DNA of 64,000 nt, from contig NZ_VEDO01000005.1 of the NCBI RefSeq assembly GCF_007677875.1, positions 186,001 to 250,000 on the forward strand, in the 5' to 3' direction. This document shows positions 61,304 through 64,000 of the stretch, piece after piece. Position 1 is the first letter of the stretch. Every line of letters starts with the position of its first letter. The DNA is from Variovorax boronicumulans (lineage in GTDB: Bacteria; Pseudomonadota; Gammaproteobacteria; Burkholderiales; Burkholderiaceae_C). The notes beneath the pieces were generated by a model, which saw only the letters and a list, made by a program, of their open reading frames with translations, ran no database searches and was not told where the DNA came from. Both the position numbers and the translations under genes were made by a program.

Positions 61304-62494
61304 CTAGATGGCCTGCGCGGCGCGCAGCGCGGCGATGTCGCCGCTGGCGTAGCCGAGTTCGGCCAGGATGGCGTCGGTGTGCTGGCCCAGCGCGGGCACC
61401 GGGTCCATGCGCGGGCCGGTGTTCCAGCTGCCCGGCGGCAGCATGGCGGGCAGCGGGCCCTGCGGCGAGCCGACCTCGGTCCAGCGGCCGCGGGCCTTCA
61501 ACTGCGGATGCGCCCAGACCTCGGCCATGGTGTTGACCTTGGCGTTGGCGATCTGGGCCCGCTCGAGCCGCTCGACCACCTGCGCGGCCGTGAGCGAAGC
61601 GAAGGCGTCGACGATGATCTGGCGCAGCGCATCGCGCTCGGCCACGCGCTTGAAGTTGGCGCTGAAGCGCGGGTCGCTTGTTAGGCCCGGCTGCTGCAGC
61701 ACGGTGGTGCAAAAGCTGGCCCATTCGCGCTCGTTCTGTAGCCCCAGCATCACGCTGACGCCGTCGCCGGCCGGAAACGGGCCGTAGGGGTAGATGGTGG
61801 CGTGGGCGGCGCCCGTGCGCGGCGGCGGCGGGGCGCCCTCGAAGGCGTAGTACAGCGGGTAGCTGGTCCACTCGGCCAGCGCTTCGAGCATGGAGATGTC
61901 GATGCGCTGGCCGCGTCCGGTCTGGCTGCGCTGCATCAGCGCGGCCAGGATGTTGGTGTACGCGTACATGCCGGCCGCGATGTCGGCGATCGAAGGGCCG
62001 GCCTTGCAGGGTTCTTCGGGCGTGCCGGTCACCGACACGAAGCCGGCCTCGCTCTGGATCAGCAGGTCGTAGGCCTTCTTGTCGCGGTAGGGGCCGGGGT
62101 TGGCCAGGTCGTCGCCGTAGCCGGAGATGTCGCAGACGATGAGGCCCGGCTTGCGCAGCGAGAGCGTCTCGTAGCCCATGCCCAGCCGCGCGGCGGCACC
62201 GGGCGCGAGGTTCTGCACGACGACGTCGGCCTTCTCGAGCACCAGGCGTTCCAGCACCTTGGCGGCCTCGGGGTGCTTGACGTCCAGCGTGAGGCTCTCC
62301 TTGGAGCGGTTGGTCCAGACGAAATGCGAGGCCAGGCCGCGCACCCGCTGGTCGTAGCCGCGCGCGAAGTCGCCGCTGCCCGGCCGCTCGATCTTGATGA
62401 CGCGCGCGCCCAGGTCGGCGAGCTGGCGGGTGGCGAACGGCGCCGCGATGGCGTGTTCCAGCGTGATGACGGTGATGCCCTTGAGGGGTTGCAT
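61304..62494 (-). CDS. CaiB/BaiF family CoA-transferase
   Basis: Family III CoA-transferase, 396 residues: VITLEHAIAAPFATRQLADLGARVIKIERPG at the start, the catalytic Asp in KKAYDLLIQSEAGF, and QHTDAILAELGY at the end. It would move CoA onto a carboxylic acid, for example itaconate, mesaconate or citramalate. The start at 62494 has AGAAGG upstream; the longer frame is not needed. Confidence 0.92.
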   Translation of the reverse strand: MQPLKGITVITLEHAIAAPFATRQLADLGARVIKIERPGSGDFARGYDQRVRGLASHFVWTNRSKESLTLDVKHPEAAKVLERLVLEKADVVVQNLAPGAAARLGMGYETLSLRKPGLIVCDISGYGDDLANPGPYRDKKAYDLLIQSEAGFVSVTGTPEEPCKAGPSIADIAAGMYAYTNILAALMQRSQTGRGQRIDISMLEALAEWTSYPLYYAFEGAPPPPRTGAAHATIYPYGPFPAGDGVSVMLGLQNEREWASFCTTVLQQPGLTSDPRFSANFKRVAERDALRQIIVDAFASLTAAQVVERLERAQIANAKVNTMAEVWAHPQLKARGRWTEVGSPQGPLPAMLPPGSWNTGPRMDPVPALGQHTDAILAELGYASGDIAALRAAQAI

Positions 62495-62608
62495 GGTGTT
62501 CGTGCCTTCTATCTCATCAGATCGTTGTGTTGGCGCGGGACGCGCATTCAGCATGACGAACCAGCCCAGTGCACCCGCGGAACTGGCTCTGCCAGGCCGC
62601 TGGGTGCG

Positions 62609-62632
62609 CCCCCCTCGCGGAGCAGAGGGGGG
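62609..62632. repeat. REP-like palindrome
   Basis: CCCCCCTC and GAGGGGGG flank an 8-nt loop, followed by a G/C-rich tail. This form of intergenic palindrome recurs in Comamonadaceae genomes (recalled, not searched). It lies between the hydratase and CoA-transferase genes of one operon. Confidence 0.6.
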
Positions 62633-62666
62633 TTGGCGGAGCGCGCAGCGCGGAGACTGGGGGGTG

Positions 62667-63536
62667 TTACTTCAATGCCGCGGTGGCGTCCATGGTCAGC
62701 CAGCCCTCGTGGTCCGAGGCCCACAGCCGCACGGTCTTGCCGTCGGCCTGCAGTTCGCCGTTCACGTGGAAGGGATGCAGGTCGAAGGTCGGGCGCACGG
62801 CCTTGAAGCGGAAGTCGGCTACGTCGGCATCCGGCAGCTGGCGGCGCAGCAGGTCCATGAGCAGGGTCGCGATCAGGGGGCCGTGCACGATCAGGCCGGG
62901 ATAGCCTTCGACCTCGGTCACGTACTTGCGGTCGTAGTGGATGCGGTGGCCGTTGAAGGTCAGCGCCGAGTAGCGGAACAGCAGCACGTCATCAGGGACG
63001 ATCTCGCGGCGCCAGGTACCGCGCCCCGCGGGCTCAGGCGGCGGTGCCACGTCGCCTGGCCGTTGCGCCTCGCGGTAGACGATGTCGTGGAACTCCACGA
63101 GCGCCGGATCGGTGGCGCCATTGCAGCGGATTTCATGGCGCACCTTGACGAACACGAGCCGACCGGTGCGGCCGGTCTTGCTGCGCACGCCGTCGATGGT
63201 GGAGGTGCGCGCGACCTGGTCGCCGACACGGATGGGCGCATGGAAGCTGAACTGGCTGCCCGCCCACATGCGGCGCGGCAGCGGCACGGGCGGCAGGAAG
63301 CCGCCGCGTTTGGCGTGCCCGTCGGCCCCGATCTCCGACTGCCGGTGCATGGGCAGGAAGTAGAGCCAGTGCCACAGCGGGGGCAGGGGCGATCCCGCGG
63401 GCACTGCGTTTGGCGGATGGTCCAGCGTGGCGCCCAGGGCCACCACCGGGGTGGGTGTGATCGTGTCTTGGACGGTCTCTGTGCGTCCGATCCATGCGTC
63501 CAGCGTTGTGAGGTCTGTCTTCAACGGAATCTCCAT
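62667..63536 (-). CDS. HTD2/MaoC-like hydratase (mesaconyl-C4-CoA/itaconyl-CoA hydratase type)
   Basis: Protein of 289 residues with an N-terminal FAS1-like dehydratase part (LPPLWHWLYFLPMHRQSEIGADGH, PRRMWAGSQFSFHAPIRVGD) and a C-terminal hot-dog domain (LLFRYSALTFNGHRIHYDRKYVTEVEGYPGLIVHGPLIATLLMD) with the catalytic Asp/His pair. It resembles mesaconyl-C4-CoA and itaconyl-CoA hydratases. It is the first gene of the operon and has the shared motif 57 bp upstream. Confidence 0.9.
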   Translation of the reverse strand: MEIPLKTDLTTLDAWIGRTETVQDTITPTPVVALGATLDHPPNAVPAGSPLPPLWHWLYFLPMHRQSEIGADGHAKRGGFLPPVPLPRRMWAGSQFSFHAPIRVGDQVARTSTIDGVRSKTGRTGRLVFVKVRHEIRCNGATDPALVEFHDIVYREAQRPGDVAPPPEPAGRGTWRREIVPDDVLLFRYSALTFNGHRIHYDRKYVTEVEGYPGLIVHGPLIATLLMDLLRRQLPDADVADFRFKAVRPTFDLHPFHVNGELQADGKTVRLWASDHEGWLTMDATAALK

Positions 63537-63592
63537 GCGGGCTCGGCGGCCGATGCAGCCATGCAGGAAGTCTCGGAGATCGTCGATCGGGC

Positions 63593-63623
63593 GTGAAGTG
63601 CAATGTTCGGAATAATTGATGCA
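63593..63623 (+). promoter_or_regulatory. Putative LysR operator copy 3
   Basis: GTGAAGTGCAATGTTCGGAA... ends in ATTGATGCA. Aligned without gaps to the motif at 58272, most positions are identical. It lies upstream of the hydratase operon. Confidence 0.6.
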
Positions 63624-63743
63624 TGCGGTGCAACATTGAGGAACGCGAGGCTCACCCTGAGCTCACCATGGTCCGGGGATGGCCGAACAGCCTGGCCGGG
63701 GCGGTCGCCGAGGCCGTGTGTGCAAGAGCGGCACAATGCCACG

Positions 63744-63995
63744 GTGGACGACCCCATCGGCAACAGCTTCCAGGCCTTCGCGGCCAGCCAGCAGGCCAGG
63801 CTCGAGGCCGAGTCGCGCATGTTCGCCTCGGCGCTGGACCTGCAGGCCCCTCCAGACACCAGCCTCTTGAAGGCCATGCAGGTCGAGCGGCGGCGCGAGA
63901 TCTTCTGCCTGCGCACGCTGCTGCACTTCTCCGAAGAAGCGGCCGAACGCGCGCGTGCCTTGACGCAGCGCCTGCCCCGGCGGCCGCCTTCCTGA
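63744..63995 (+). CDS. Hypothetical helical protein
   Basis: A frame of about 83 residues from GTG 63744 (VDDPIGNSFQAFAASQQARLEAESRMFASALDL...AMQVERRREIFCLRTLLHFSEEAAERARAL). It is polar and helical, without a recognised family. The frame is open back to an ATG at 63603, but that extra part looks non-coding and no ribosome-binding site supports either start. Confidence 0.45.
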   Translation: MDDPIGNSFQAFAASQQARLEAESRMFASALDLQAPPDTSLLKAMQVERRREIFCLRTLLHFSEEAAERARALTQRLPRRPPS

Positions 63996-64000
63996 TCCGG

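Overview
The window is uniformly very GC-rich and tightly packed, with many 1-20 bp overlaps between neighbouring genes. Its gene content points to a betaproteobacterium of the Burkholderiales, most likely Comamonadaceae (Variovorax/Acidovorax-like). The pointers are two Bug/TctC-type binding domains, a PEP-CTERM protein, a TRAP operon with sugar-acid dehydratases, a PaoABC-type aldehyde oxidoreductase and an EFGHIJKLM-D type II secretion operon. The genus is an inference, since no rRNA or housekeeping marker gives it directly.

Layout. 1-4673: end of an ion antiporter gene, a D-2-hydroxyacid dehydrogenase, rmuC and an MFS transporter. 4661-12847: LOG-family protein, CsbD and BON-domain stress proteins, a frameshifted metallophosphoesterase, a stand-alone cyclic-nucleotide-binding protein, a zinc metallopeptidase, a block of small envelope-stress proteins, and a CHASE3-type sensor kinase with a receiver-only response regulator. 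12945-18897: BLUF photoreceptor with folE, ATP-dependent DNA ligase with its MBL exonuclease partner, clsB-like phospholipase D and nudB. 19064-21291: guaC behind a terminator-like leader hairpin, a PfkB kinase, and tRNA-Lys(CTT) with promoter and terminator. 21341-26418: a receiver-domain remnant, paoABC-like genes and an AraC regulator.

26758-37975 is the most interesting block. A GH10 xylanase ending in a two-repeat dockerin lies 39 bp downstream of a cohesin-domain protein with a PEP-CTERM anchor signal. This looks like a minimal cell-surface cohesin/dockerin pair in a Gram-negative. It is followed by a LysR regulator flanked by 62-bp inverted repeats and a TRAP transporter operon enclosing XylD-like and XylX-like pentonate dehydratases. 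Read together, this suggests xylan cleavage at the surface, uptake of sugar acids, and a Weimberg-type route towards 2-oxoglutarate semialdehyde. 38019-48454 is a type II secretion operon (E-F-G-H-I-J-K-L-M-N/C-like-D) that could export such an enzyme.

48493-63995 holds a PrpF-isomerase/Bug-binding-protein fusion, a GAF-domain sensor kinase, and a stretch that is visibly poorer in G+C (about 52100-56650) with small unrecognised genes, a trypsin-like protease and a glcD remnant. It ends with a second Bug protein and its LysR, a CatB-type acetyltransferase, and an operon of a fumarase-superfamily lyase, a CaiB/BaiF CoA-transferase and an HTD2/MaoC-like hydratase. A shared sequence motif precedes the fusion gene, the Bug/LysR pair and the hydratase operon, suggesting one LysR regulon for unsaturated di/tricarboxylate use.
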